Source: Enoplosus armatus
Taxonomy: Eukaryota; Chordata; Actinopteri; Centrarchiformes; Enoplosidae
Assembly: GCF_043641665.1 (NCBI RefSeq)
Contig: NC_092190.1
Location: 12,646,048-12,710,047 of the forward strand
Direction: 5' to 3'
Length of the DNA: 64,000 nucleotides
Below are positions 43,601 to 57,400 of this stretch, one piece after another (position 1 is the first letter of the stretch; the number at the start of each line of letters is the position of its first letter). The notes beneath the pieces were generated by a model that saw nothing but the letters and a program-made list of their open reading frames with translations, ran no database searches and was not told where the DNA came from. Both the position numbers and the translations under genes were made by a program.

Positions 43601-46600
43601 GTTCTTTCAAAAGGGAGTATGATTGTGAAGTGCTGCAAGGGTTTGGGGAGGGAAAAGGAGGTAGGGGGAGTGTTGCAGGGGGTGGGGGAGTTTTTATATG
43701 AAGGGGGAGGTCAAGTTGACAGGAACAAAAAGAAAGTGTTCCGCTAATTTCTGTGGGGCTGGATCAACAATAATAGGCTCAATTTCTTTATTACAAATTT
43801 TATAACTACCTCCCTCCCATTTTCCCACCCTTTTCCGCTTCCAGATCCTGTCAAGACCCAGTCTTGCCTGTGGTCTCAACCCACAAGTACCTCAGTAATG
43901 AATGTAGTATACATAGCTGGAAATGCTCAATATTTTCTCCAGAAGAAACAGTGAATAATTAGTTCTGTACCTCACCAGTGCTTATTCAGAATGACTACAT
44001 TCTGCAAAGTGCCTGAGGAAGGACCAATAATTTACACCTAACTAACCAACTTCCAATTAGTTCCCAGCTCTTTCCAATTTTGTCTCCTCTCTCTATCCTT
44101 TTCATTAAACAGTCCCGATAGAATATTGATGTTCAAAACTGCGACTCTAAGCGAGACACCCCAGAAGGCATTTTGTCATGATTTAAAGGAGGGAAGGGGG
44201 TCTCATGCATGCCATCCCTGTCAAAGCCGGGCCACTCCTGCATGAATGCGAGCACAGCCATTGTTCATTTTGGCATCAGGATGCCATGCATTTAGGAAAT
44301 AATTACCCCATACCCTGCTGGGTTTATATTCTTTTTCATCTCCTTTAATGGCTTCTTGTTCATTCTCTTTTAACCCCAAACAGGACGTTATGTGCAAAAT
44401 CAAGAGCTGGGTACTGGATGAAAAGAAACACGTCCGCTACTATCAAGATTGGAACGACAAGGAGGTAAGCCTTTGATGTTACAGTCAGATGTATTAATGT
44501 GATTTATCTTGCTAATCTTTTCATCTGACCTAAAAGTACAACTGTTTCCTCCTCTTTTGGTTTTTTCTTCTTTTTTTTTGAGCAACACGTCTTTTGTGCA
44601 AATCACAAGTTAATATTATGCACAGTCTTTTGTTGGTTGTATTTTGACATTACTTTTGTACAAGCTAATGACATCTGGCCGTGCTGATCTTGATTTAGAC
44701 GCTTTATAGTCGCACCCCACAGTGCCTATACACCAGACCCTAATTTGATTTGGCTTCACTTATCTCTGTCTGTGCTGTCCTCAAAGGCTACTTTGGAAAG
44801 TTTGGATTCTCACTACTTGCCTTGTCTGTCTTTGTCACAGATCGAAGTGTTGAACAAATACTTGTTTTTGACATCCAAACCAATGATTTACCTCGTTAAC
44901 CTCTCTGAGAAAGACTACATCAGGAGAAAGAACAAATGGTAAGAGCTTCGAAGGAAGGCGGGAGCCGTCTCATTGCACTCATTAATCATCACCAAAGAGC
45001 TCTCCTTCTACTTATGTACGGAGTTACATTGATTTCTACTAACTTTGATTTAATCTGCATTTCAGCTATAAAATGTGTGTGCATGCGTCTGCGTATGCAT
45101 GTGCTGGGTGTGTGAGAAGTGTGTGTGTGATATAGTCTCACTGATCTACTGACTGTGGTCTCCTGCTGACAGAAACGGTCATATCTTTGTGAGAGGATCT
45201 GCCTGGAGGTGGCACTAAGTAAGCTCTAACACAACATCCAGTTCTGCAAACTCCCACCAGCCTCCAGACTCTGCACTTCATTAAGCACATACTGGCATAT
45301 GGTCCCCATTTTCCCCTGAAATTGTCATTTCCATATGATATCAAAGAGAGTGAAGGCATTAAATGAAAAAACAAAACAAACATATGTACTTTCAAAGCCA
45401 AACAAATAATTAATATCATCTGGAGGGAGCCAATAAATCAAAAGGATAACACTTAATTGTTATTAAATCTGAAACTGTTTTGCTCCAAGTAGCTTTACAA
45501 GCGTCACTTTACAGCCATGAAATTCCCACAGATCTCAGTGACAAGTGAGGCCGTCTTCATACACAGTGACACATGTTTTAATGGTAATATACAGGGAATT
45601 GTACTCTTTACTTTTCACCAACACTATTCATAATGAGAACTGAGTGAGGATGACCTTTAATGCAGTAAATAAACCTCTTAGCCGTGTTTTCCAGCTCTAT
45701 GATCCTCTGTTCTGTTCAAAAACACATTTCATAGTAATGTTGTCATCTGGCCACAGTGAGAGCAGATCTAGAAGGCTGGTGTTAGACATCCATTATTTCT
45801 GAAAGGCTACTTTTCCACACTACAGCCATTTTGCCAATAACACCAACTTGTGGATTGTTATTGCACTTTTCCAATTGCCCTCTAGGCTTGTGGTGTCAGT
45901 TCCTACAAAATTTGTTTTAGTGCTTTACTTGGCAGCATTGTATTACAAGGGAAGTTGTTTACCTATGTCTGTTTGTTAAAATGTTCCTGACACGAAAGTA
46001 TGACTGTCAGACCCAGGGAGGAGGAAGAGAACTCATAAATCAAATGATTCATGGCATGTGGAACATCCGTCATCAGTAGGAAGAGAGGGGTTTTTTTTCA
46101 TGTTGCGTGTGTGTTTTTTTCTTTTTTTAACTGTGAAATGCAATAAATCTTAGAGCGTTTTAAACAGGCAAACAGTCGTGCTCAGGTGTCCCGAGGGCTC
46201 CACGATGAACAATGCCGACATCAAAGTGTTGATGTTTGACAAGTGATGAGTCACTTCCCTTGTCCAGAGAGGAGCTCACACCTGTATGGAGATGATTACA
46301 GGTAGATCTAGCTGGCCCTAATTGTACAATAAATGCTGCTCTCAGCCCTAATGGCAGCTAGTCTGCAGCAGAGACGCCAGACTGCCATTTGGCTGTCGCC
46401 ATGCCCCCGTGTTTTTCCACCAGCACAGTTGAGATGATGATACGGTTAAGGACTATTCAAAGCAAACAGCTAGACAAATTGCAATCTCAGCTTTAATGTG
46501 TGGAGGAAAAGAAGGCGAATCCTAGAATGAGGCAAATAAGCCAATCTTATCTGTGTCTCTCAGGACGCCCATTCAGGCCATTTCACAGGTTCAGTTCCCT

Positions 46601-47938
46601 GCGTTTTTTTCAAGTGCTGTTTTATATTTTAGGTGTTGTGTTCAGTGCATGCTGCCACTCAGGCTTTAGGTTCATGCCATCAATTTTAGCAGCATGCTCC
46701 ACCAAACATTATTTTATGAGTTTAGTGTATGTAAGTTAATTGATTTCTTTATTACAGACACTCAATTGCAGGTTGTAGAGACAGTTATAAGAACACAATC
46801 GATTATGGCTGCAGCTTTTGTCTCACATGGGTTTTGTCAGACATTTTGAGCCACCAAAAACAATCCATTGTTAACCAAGATCATCCTGTTTGGAGTATGG
46901 GAACCACATACCAAGCTGCCCTTGTTTAGACAAGAATACACAGTATTAGCTTTAGCAAGCCATCATTAATGGAAGGATCAGACGAGGAGCAAGGCCTCCT
47001 TTCATCCCCAGGTTCTCTGCTGGAGACAGTACATCATTTACTGTTGAGAGGAGCACATGGCTCCAATCCTATACAGTGCATGTGTATGAGAATGCGTACA
47101 TGTGCATGTTTGAAGTCTGTTTCAGAGGCGACTCCATGCTCATTTGGATGCTGGCGTAATTGCGGTGTGGAGATCAAAGGATCGCTGGCCGAGTGATGTT
47201 CCAGAGGAGACTTTACCACACAGCCCTCTCCTCTGTGCAGAGGGGGCCGCCTGCTGCTCACCGCTCCCCTCTCCCCTCTAACCATGCACTGCCCCCTGCA
47301 CATCCCCGCTCGTAAAAAATGATTAAGGCCGCATTTGTCATGTGTTTATGACTGAGAGGCATTGCGTGATAGGGAATGGCATCTACAAGAGTCTATCAAG
47401 AGGCTTTCTCCTCTTTCCTCGGCGTCAGTGAGCTGCCTGGAAGACTTTTCCTCTACGCCACATATCGTAGTTTGTGTGTTAGAGAGGGTCATTAGAGCAC
47501 TGTTGATGATGTGGTGGCTGCAGCCTGCCCAGTGTTAGCATGTTTTCACTTGTTGTTGATTTGACAAGCTAGTGGCCTCACCATCTTTGTCAATCTTTAC
47601 TTCTTTTAATAGGTTTGATATCAGATATTTATTTAATCCTCCTCAGAGAACAAAGAGCAGTCACATTTTGAAATGGTAAAAGACAGTTGAGAATACTCCA
47701 GATATGCTGTGATGTTTTTCTTTCTTGTCATTTCTTTTTCTGTTTTTTTTTTCTTTTTCTTCTTTTGGACAATGTGCATTAAAGTAAATTGGTGCCTCTT
47801 AAGTAGATGAGTTGACCTTTAAGGAAACCAGCAAGCGTGACCTGTCTGTGAGTGCTTCTGCAGTGTGGGTTTTTCCCTGGTGAGTGTAAGAACTGCAGGG
47901 TACCATCGCTTGGAGCTTTTATTAACTGTGTGCATGTG

Positions 47939-47971
<33 letters not shown>

Positions 47972-50900
47972 CTGTTTGTCTGTCTATAAGCAAGTGTGTG
48001 AGTGTATGTATAGGTATGGGCATGTATACTTCTTTCTTTAGTCTGTATGGGTTTCTTGAGTGTTATTATTACACTCGTTGAAACATATTTAATACTTTAG
48101 ATCATTATTTCCTTCAAAATGTGTGTTACATTAAGTACCTCTGTCTCGCTATTCTTGCTTTATGTTGGGAAAACCACAACTGAAATAGTTACATACCACA
48201 GCTGCTCTTCCAGTCAACCTTTTTAATCATCTTTTTTTCCCCTGCCACAAAGGCATAAATTGATCTTTCATAATTAATTGCCCCATATTTGTCTGGCATG
48301 GTGTAATTTTAGAAAACCGTATGCAGTGCTTGTACTCTCATCAGCCAAACGACAATTTGTTTTTGGACATCAATCAGGGTGTCTCAGCACTTCAGGAGAC
48401 CTGTGTTCAACAAGTCATTGTCCGGTCTAATCTCTGTAAAAAGCCTTGTTTCATGTTAAGGTGCAAAATGTGGACCCAACTCTCTACTTAACTCATTATA
48501 AGTTAAGATTGGAGGTATTCTATATTTTTTTAGTGTCAACAAACTCATGAAAAGACCAAAACCAATAATCAGTTGATTCTAATATAAACTAGTGTGTCTC
48601 TGAAGCCAAAGTGTGATATGTTATTCTTCTGTGCCATTTAGCTCCATTTTTGTCCAAAAACTATTTAAAACACATGAATGAGCCACATTATTGCACTGGA
48701 TTATATGTTCTTTTATTACAACGTACATGGACACCATCCTGCTGCCGTAAACACTCACTAGCAGACAAAACATGTATCAATCCGCAGCTGAAAACAGTCC
48801 CCAGCAAATGCACTGTTTACTCCTGCTTGCGTAATGTTTGCTAGAAACCACAGTGCCCAGCTGTTTCAGGAAATTATTTAGCCTTTTTAAAGAATTAAAA
48901 TATATTTTTTTGACCTGTTTTTAAGGATTTATGTCTTCAGTAGGAACGGATGGGCTTAGAGTGCCACAGGCAGGGAAGGAAGTCGGGAAGTATTGAGAGA
49001 CTAACACATAGCTGAGTTTGGCCTTTTCTTTTTTTTTGTACTATAAGAAAAATATAGAATAACTTCAGCTTAATCACCTCTGGGGATGTCTCACTGTAGT
49101 GATTAAAGCAGTGAAAACACAAGGTGACATATTTGGTGCTAAAGTTAAAAGAAATCCAACCTCAGTTGGAAGAAGGAGCAGAAAGGTAAGAAAATGTCTT
49201 TGCTGAGTCTGATACTCTGGTTGGCCTGCAGGAGGAGCTTTGACAATTAAAGTAAAGGAAGCCCTGACAGGACTGCAGCATGTCAGTATGGACCCTTTGT
49301 CCTGAAAGCTTAAACCTATTTTCCTTCTCCAAACAGATCATATGGTAAATAGAGCCTTCATCTGCTCATTGATATGTGTTATGTTACATGCATTCTTTGT
49401 TTGGCTTTGAAGAAGCCCAGTAATACGTTAAACTAGCATTTTCTTTTTGTGTGATCATTTTGACAAACAGCCAGCCATTTCTGAGTCAAGATTTAGAGAC
49501 AGAAGAAAAACTGAGATGGGGGGGGGGGGGGGGACTATTATGATTCACTGAAAGCCACTCCATGACAGCAGTCACTGCAGCCCACTTCAGCTACTCCAAA
49601 CCATAATTCCCATAAACACAACTGAAACTTTATTGAGTGCAAAACCACTGGCTCCATCCAAGTTTTTAGGAACTACTATCTGGGGAGTTGGAGCTCACTT
49701 TTCAAAGCCATGAGGGAGATATACGATCACTTGTTCTTTTTATTTTGTGCACAGTCGTCCGCTCTCTCCTTGTACAGTGTGGGATCCTGAGAAACACTTT
49801 CCCATGGTAAGATGTGTACCCTACTGCCCACAGTCAGTCCTAATGGATGCCTTTAGCTAGCTTTCAATGAGAGAAAACAACAGGAGAGGCTGTATAGTAA
49901 AACTGAAACAGATGGCGCTAATAAAGTCCTGTCGTTCCAGTTAGCCTGGTTATTGACTGTCCCTAGTCCAGGTAATGAAAGGACACTGTTGACATGTCAC
50001 ATGTCACCCCATGGTCTTTGTTGTGTCCTGGTGGTGAAGATACAGTGCTGTTGTTGTAACTAATGAGACAGACCCTAAACTTGAGACTGACAGAGACTTT
50101 CTCTACTCTTGTTTGTTCTTTAACGACCCTGCAAGAAATCAGTTTGCTCTCCAAAATCCAATACAGATCTCATTTATCGGGCCCAAGCCCAAGGACGCTA
50201 ACACTGAGTGAGTCTCCTGCAGTTCATAATGTATGTAGACACCTCTGTAGCAGCGCAACATGCTTGCTTTCTTCTGAAGGCACCCTGGGAATTGTTTCCC
50301 TGTAAAGCCTGTAGTTTGCCATTGCAGACATAAAAAGAAACGTCTGCGAGTTTCAAGTTTGTCTAATGATACATTTTGATAGCTCTGGCTTTGTCGAGCT
50401 GTGCTTTTTATTATCTTTGTGATAAGGTTAAGACCAAACACGCATGCCGCAGTGAGTAGCCTGCAGCCTCGGCAGCTCTAATGAGACAAATAAATGAATT
50501 TACTTTTGCCACATACAGCTCCTGAACGCTTATTATCAGGATTATTGTTGAACTGTTATGAATGGGGGGAGAGAAAAAAAGGGCCGGATTGGAAGGGGGC
50601 ATGATTGGCTGATGTTACATATGTCCTTGATTACCTTCCCTCTGCTTTTATTCTAATAAGTGGCATTCTTTGTACTCCCTGGGACAGCTAGACAGTCTGA
50701 CACACGATGAGAATAAATATTGCATGTGGTAGACATTAAGCTGTCATCCTGGAAAAAAAGAAGAGATGGAGAAATCCGTGTGGTGTTCTTCAGCGCTACA
50801 CTTTGCCTGCTCTTGTCACAATTGTCACATCTTGATGACTCCCCCCACTCTGCCCCAGCCCCCTTATTTTCTCTCACCCAGTCAACTGCCATGAATGACA

Positions 50901-51351
50901 GCATGGATACCCCATATAGAGAATTATTTTTGGGTGATGTAGAATGTAATCCTCTAGGTTAGTATTTGAATTTCTGATGTTTGCCTTTTTTTTCTTTTTT
51001 TCACCCGCATCTCACAAATAGCCTTAAACAAGGCCATAGCTTTCGTAATGTGTTCCCAACAACCATCGTAAAGACAAAACTGGGGCTGATGGTTTGTTAG
51101 GGTTTTATCTATCATGTGCAAACATTTAAAGTCACAAGATTTGTCTCCAAGAATTTAATGGGTGTACTTAAGAAAAGAAAGTTGTTTTTAAAAAAAAAAG
51201 CTTGTTACCAGCACACCCTCAAGGTTTGTTTGAGGTATGATGTGAGATGATGCTCTTAATTAAAGCTGCTCCCATTGTGCCTGCACTGGGTTCTGTTTCC
51301 ACCAGCCCAATGACTGCTTTGAAGGCTGAAAGCAGTTGACAATATTGGAGA

Positions 51352-51429
<78 letters not shown>

Positions 51430-54400
51430 TCTCCTTCCTTTCTCAGACACTGATGTGTAATGTCTTTCCATCCGTCCATGGCCACAGGGAGCAGAGAGCG
51501 TCTGCACTCTTGTCGCTCAGGAGCTCACCACTGGGAGGATGAAAAGCATCCCACAGAGCCGCCGACTTCCCAGCCTCAAAAGCCACCATGAGCTCATACC
51601 TCTCATATCTGTCTCCCTTCACAGAGGAAGGAAAGAGGAGGGGGTTAGTTTACGCTGCGTGCCGCAGCATCCTAACCCCCTAGTATGCTCGTCCTTGCAA
51701 CTGCGGGACCATCAAAACAGAGGGAGACCCTGGGTTTATTACTTGATGAGTCTGTGCCTGGCATGCAAGCCTGCAGCTGCCAAGATATGTGAAACGGCCC
51801 CAGTAACACATGCGGCTGGTGTACCCTGGATCAGGTGCTGGGCCCGCCGCCTGTGGGTGTGTCGGTGATGAAGATGTGGTAGTGGATTACACTTCAGGTC
51901 TGTCAGCATTCAATTGCATCTGAAAGGAGCACTCAAACTGGAGGTGATGGCCCACCTTTTACAGGCTTAACTGGCTAAGCACTCCTAATAAAGCCAACCT
52001 GTATGAATGTATGTCAGACACAGGCCCAGGTCATTGTCTCAGGTAGCTGCCCCTGTACTTTAGAAACTCCCATTGTTTTTCCCTCCTGAGCCATTTAAGC
52101 AGATCAAAGCGCTGACAAAGCCCAGGGAAGCCCCAGGCATGTGGAAACACAGGAATTATCCCCCCCTCAGGATTCCCACACAAAAAGACAAATAGACTAG
52201 CCCCAGAGGGTGGCCCCCTGTGGGACATCTCCATTCAGAGCCAGCCTGTTGTGGAAGCTCCAATTGTTTTTGTCATTTCACAATATATTGTGCTTTAAAT
52301 TAGATGTATTGTAAATACAACAGGCGTCAAATCTAAAGCTTAGAACAAATAACATGACACGTTTTTTCTAGATTTAAGATAAACAGATATAGATTCATAT
52401 CGTCTCGTTAGCGTAAACAAAAAAGTATATCATGTTTTAGATTTGTAAAAGTTTGATAAGAGCACGTATAAGAGAACTATTTTCCTACTTGAATTGAGGG
52501 GAAGCAGGAAAAAGCACAAACATGGCTTGTCCCTTAGCTTTGTTTGAGCCTTCAAACTGGTGAATGATTAGCAGAAATAATGTCCCTGTCACCCTTAATC
52601 ACATTAAAACGTGGTTAACATTTAATTTTTCCCACTTGATATGCAAAAATTTCCACTTGATTTGCAGCAGAGGCCATTGGAATTCCATTATAAAAAGAAT
52701 AAAAATTTCAGGCATCATTTGTTCAGAGAGGGATATCAAGACCAGAAAGTGCTGAATCTTTCTATTAACCGAGCAGTGAGAGATGGCACTCAACGCTGGG
52801 ACATAATGGGAGACTGACAAGACACAGACACACACACACATTCACGATCGTTCTCACTGGATTTCTCTTTGTGTCGCTTAGACTTGTAAAACCTTTTTTT
52901 TAAAGACGACGTACATGGACAAATATTGTGTTTATTATTTCTTTTGTGGAAGTTCACAAAGCCACATAGAATATTTTCAATTTTCTCTTAAAAGATGATA
53001 AACAGAAAAGAAATTAGTCGACGAAACCCTGCTTTAAATAAATAAGTCAGTTTCTTCACAGAAAGAGAGGCGATACTGATATGATGCCATTGAGCTTGGC
53101 TGTAAACAGTCCATGATATACAGAAAACATGATTCTTGTCAACATTTTGATTTTCTCTGAATACCTTTTTATAATTTAGAATTTCATGAATGACAAAAAA
53201 AAATCTGCACTATGTTTTACATAAATATTTTCCCCAATTTACTGATCCACATAAGAATTTCACACAAATAATTGGAAAGGACATAAATACAAAGTGGCAT
53301 GGGCAGACAACGCTGAAGTTGACAGAATTGGTTTTGGGAGTCGTGTTGACGGAGCATCAAAGCTCTTAATTGACAGTGCTTTGTTTCCGGAGTTGAGGGA
53401 AGGGGGTGTTTCATGTTCCTGTGGCAAGGTGTTTGTCTGGTCCCGTGTCACTCAGTGCAAGGACCCGGAGACCCCCGTGCTCATTTGCAGCTCACGTTCT
53501 CCGTCTCCGGCTTCACATTATTAAAATCATCCCTCAGCCTTCTACCAAGAGCCTCTTTGTTACTTGGCTGGCTTGGCTCAGCTCTGTCAAGTCTTCACCA
53601 ATTACAGTCTCAGGTACAATGGTCTATTCAAAGGATCACAGCCCTTGACTGGTGTGGAGAGAGTGATTTGTGAATCATTATTCAGCCGCCTGTAGAGTAC
53701 GCAATACCTGAGGAATGCAAATAACGTGCCACCAAATAGACAGCTGTGCTGCTAAAAGTGACAAACTACATCTGTTATTATCTCAGATTGGATTTTTTCC
53801 CCTCTTGGAGCGCCTGCCATCTCCTATGTTTTCAGGTTTTCGGCTTTGACTAAATGTTTTTTATTTTTCTGTCTCTTTATTGGTGAGACATTGGCGACTA
53901 CCTTGTTGCGGTGGCAGTCAAACGTCAGCTCTGCATCCACAGTGCAAACAGAAAGGGAAATATTAGGTTACGGCTCTTAATAGATGTGCATCTGAACAGA
54001 CGGACAAACTGGCATATGAGGCATTTCAAATTTACCCTGTAGTGTTATTCTAGCTTGTTGGGAAAAATATCCAATCAAAGCAAAACTGTGGCCTTCCTGC
54101 GCCCGTTATCCTGTCATATATTGTATATTGATAATCATTAGGTTGGAGCAGTGATATGGTGCTGTAGGTGATAAAGCGGTGACATTGTTATTGGAATAGA
54201 TGTGGTATTGAGGTGGTCGGGTCCCTCCCAGTCTTTGATTCTTATGGGCTTTAAACAGGAAACTAGGATTACAGATAATGACAGGGACCCCTTGGAATCA
54301 ATCCAGCCCAGGAGCTCTGTCAGGGCCGCCGTGTGAAAATGGATTTGTGTGATGCTGTTCTTTGAGACCTGTCCAATCCCAGCCTGAGAGCTTGTGGGCC

Positions 54401-57400
54401 TAATCTCATAATTGCTCTAACCCCCTTATATTGTTCTGACTGAGAGTTACCATTAGGTGTGAGGATATCTTTGTCCTGCAATGTCAGGTGTCCTGCTGGA
54501 CTAGAAGACAAAAAGAGAGAAAGAAAAAACTCAGGTGGTAAAGAGAATGACAAAGACGTTTATGAGTAAGGAAGCACTGTTTTTGTACTCCTTCCTGGCT
54601 TCATGGTAAATGTTTAGTTGGTTTGAATGAACTCTATTTGTCTGTTTTAAGAGGCAAAAAAACAAAAGCTTTGTGTGTGTTATGAATTGGATGGAAAGTA
54701 ATGTACATTAAGTACATGTACTCAATTACAGCACTTAAGTACTGTAAATGAGTAATTCTGAGGTACATCAATATTTCCATCTGTGCTACATATATATATT
54801 ATATATATATATATTTCTACTTGAAAATATTGTACTTTTACTCCATGTTTATATTAAAGCTACAGTTACTTTGCAGATTATTTTTTTTACACAAAAGTTA
54901 TATTCAGCTTCTAAAACGTGATGCTTTGCCCTCTTACAAGTCATTTTAATCTGTAATTAAGTCCTTTAAATCTTATTTTACACCAGTGAAGAAAGACTTG
55001 TTTCAACTTGTTTTCAATGCAAATCAACTTGTTTCAAGTATTTTTTTAAATCATGTTTCATTTTTCACATTTGTTTTGCAGCAATTTTTTTTAAACAATT
55101 GATTTAAATTAAAAACAGCTTGGATTATGTTTTCTGCACAGACAGATTTTTTCACTTGTTTTAATAAGGCTTTTATAGACAGAAATGGCTTTAGAATATT
55201 TTGGGGATTTTGCACATGAAACACACATATATGATATGTATACACTAAAATATACACACAGCATAATGAGTACTTTCACTTATGATACTTTAAGTATATT
55301 TGGCTGATAATACTTCTGTACTTTTAGTTCTGTAGGATTTTGAATGCAGGACCTTTACGTATAATTAAGTATTTTTACAGTGTGATATTGCTACTGTTTT
55401 TAAATCTTAGTGAATCTATGCTCTTTCATATGAGCACATGTCAAGTCAAATGTTTAGTTGAAAACTTTTCCAGAAACAAAGTCAAACTCTGAAAGAAATT
55501 CCACTTTTGGAGTGCAGTTCTCTGCAAACACTTATATGTTCAGCTGCTCTCATGAATATGCATGCACTGGCGGATAACTCATACTTTCATGCTAATCAAG
55601 TCCTCCAACTAGTTTTGTGGCTGTTGATTTTTACCAGGTTGGTGAAAATCAAGGAGTGGGTGGACAGTCACGACCCCGGAGCCTTGGTCATCCCCTTCAG
55701 CGGCGGCCTGGAGAGCCAGCTACAGGACGCAAGTGAAGAGGAGAGGCAGAAGTACTGCACAGAGCACAAGACACAGAGGTTAATTAGCATTCAGTCTCCC
55801 CACACTTTATTATCAGCTGTGTCCTCCATGCACTCCTTTAATTGCATGTGCTGATAGAATAATAAATGGCAGAGTAATTACCATTATAAAGCAAAGGATC
55901 CCTCTTCTTACTGAACAACTCAGTCAAAGGGTTTTCCTCTAAATTAAGTTTTTAACTGTCATCTGTCATCTGTAGGTATAATTATAACTTGGGCATTTTG
56001 GGTTTATTGTTCTCGTGTGAAAACCTTTATGGAGAGAAAAATTGTGACAGCAGATTTTTTTTCCCCCCTCTTGGTGCAGAACGAGACATCGGGTTGAATT
56101 CTTAAAAATGCTAAATGAGTCTACAAGCTTTCTAATTAATCAAGGAAACCATTGGAGAGTTGAATGTCTTATGTGAAATGAAGTGACCCATCTTATTCAC
56201 TTAATGAGTTTATATTGGAATGAATGGGGCCTTGCCACTGAAGTGAACTTTGTCTAGGCATCAGTGGCAATAAATAATACTTAAACAGTTCAGACCCCTC
56301 GATTGAAACTGAAATTTCTCTCCACCAGTGCCCTGAGCAAGATCATCAAGGCAGGCTACGCAGCCCTGCAGCTGGAGTACTTCTTCACTGCTGGACCAGA
56401 CGAGGTCCGTGCATGGACCATTCGGGTAAGAACCAGCTGCTTGCTGTGCACATACATGTGCGGGTGTGTACCAGCACACACACACTCACACATACACACA
56501 AACGAATACACACGGTGCCCCCATGTTCCACCCTGCTGGCACCCTCACTGATATCACACACTTTCAACTTTGTCATGGTTGTGCTTTAGCTAGTCATTAC
56601 AGGCCAAGGATAACTTCAATTACTGGTGAGCTGCTGAACAGTGAAAGTGGGGGCTACATTGATTGAGGAGGGCAACAATTGATTTTGCCCATTACGTCCA
56701 TGAGAATGTTTCCATCCTGTGCAGATCTGCCTGCCCTCCTCCTGCCGCTGGAGATAAGGAGCCTGTGCATTGTGCCTGCCTAATCTGTGTGACGGAGGTT
56801 GTCTGTGCCAAAATTGATGTCGCTTTTCATTCGACTGTTTGTGGGCCTTGCTGGGGGCTCCTCCTCCCTGTGTGTCTCAGTTTACTGAGCCCGGCTCGCC
56901 AAGAGCTTTGTGCAATGGGATCGCAGGATTTACATCAATACAGATGTTGGCTTTGCATGCTGGTATTGTGTTTTGTTTTTTTTGTTGAGCAAATAGAAGG
57001 ATTGAGTGCAGATATAATAAGGTATTTGACTGGTCAGGAGTTACACATTATAAGTTCATGAGGAAGATTACTTTATTGTCTGTGTACACTAGGATATTGA
57101 AATTTGTCTTTTTGCATTTCCCTCCTAGTTCCACATACATACAGTCCCCCCACACATATGGATTGTCATCAGAGAGGTCAGAGAGCAGGGTCCCCTGCAG
57201 CAGTTGTGGGGTTCAGTGCTTGCTCGAGGGCACTTAGGCAGAGATGGTGGGCACGGGAGATGTGATACCAGCCGCCCTTCAGTCACCAGCTCACAGCTGG
57301 AATACACATCCTGTCAGGTCCGGGGATTGAACCAGCAACCTTTCAGCCTCAACACCTCAAGGCCATCTTGCCGCCCATTTAAAAATACAGCAAAGTAACT

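Larger units (their letters stand above)
44939..55637 (+). other. OLA1 intron 7 (10.7 kb)
   Basis: No additional gene is seen. It holds a (TG)12 array at 47947-47970, MITE family B copy 4 near 48501, a G16 run at 49518-49533, a (GT)37 array at 51354-51428 and hAT-like family A copy 3 near 54690. Stretches 50430-50720, 52560-52760 and 53480-53720 look single-copy with ATTA-type words and might be conserved, which cannot be tested here. Confidence 0.55.

Noticed and set aside
51219..51542. Open frames on both strands across the GT array (poly Thr-His / Val-Cys)
   Set aside because: Microsatellite translation artefacts.
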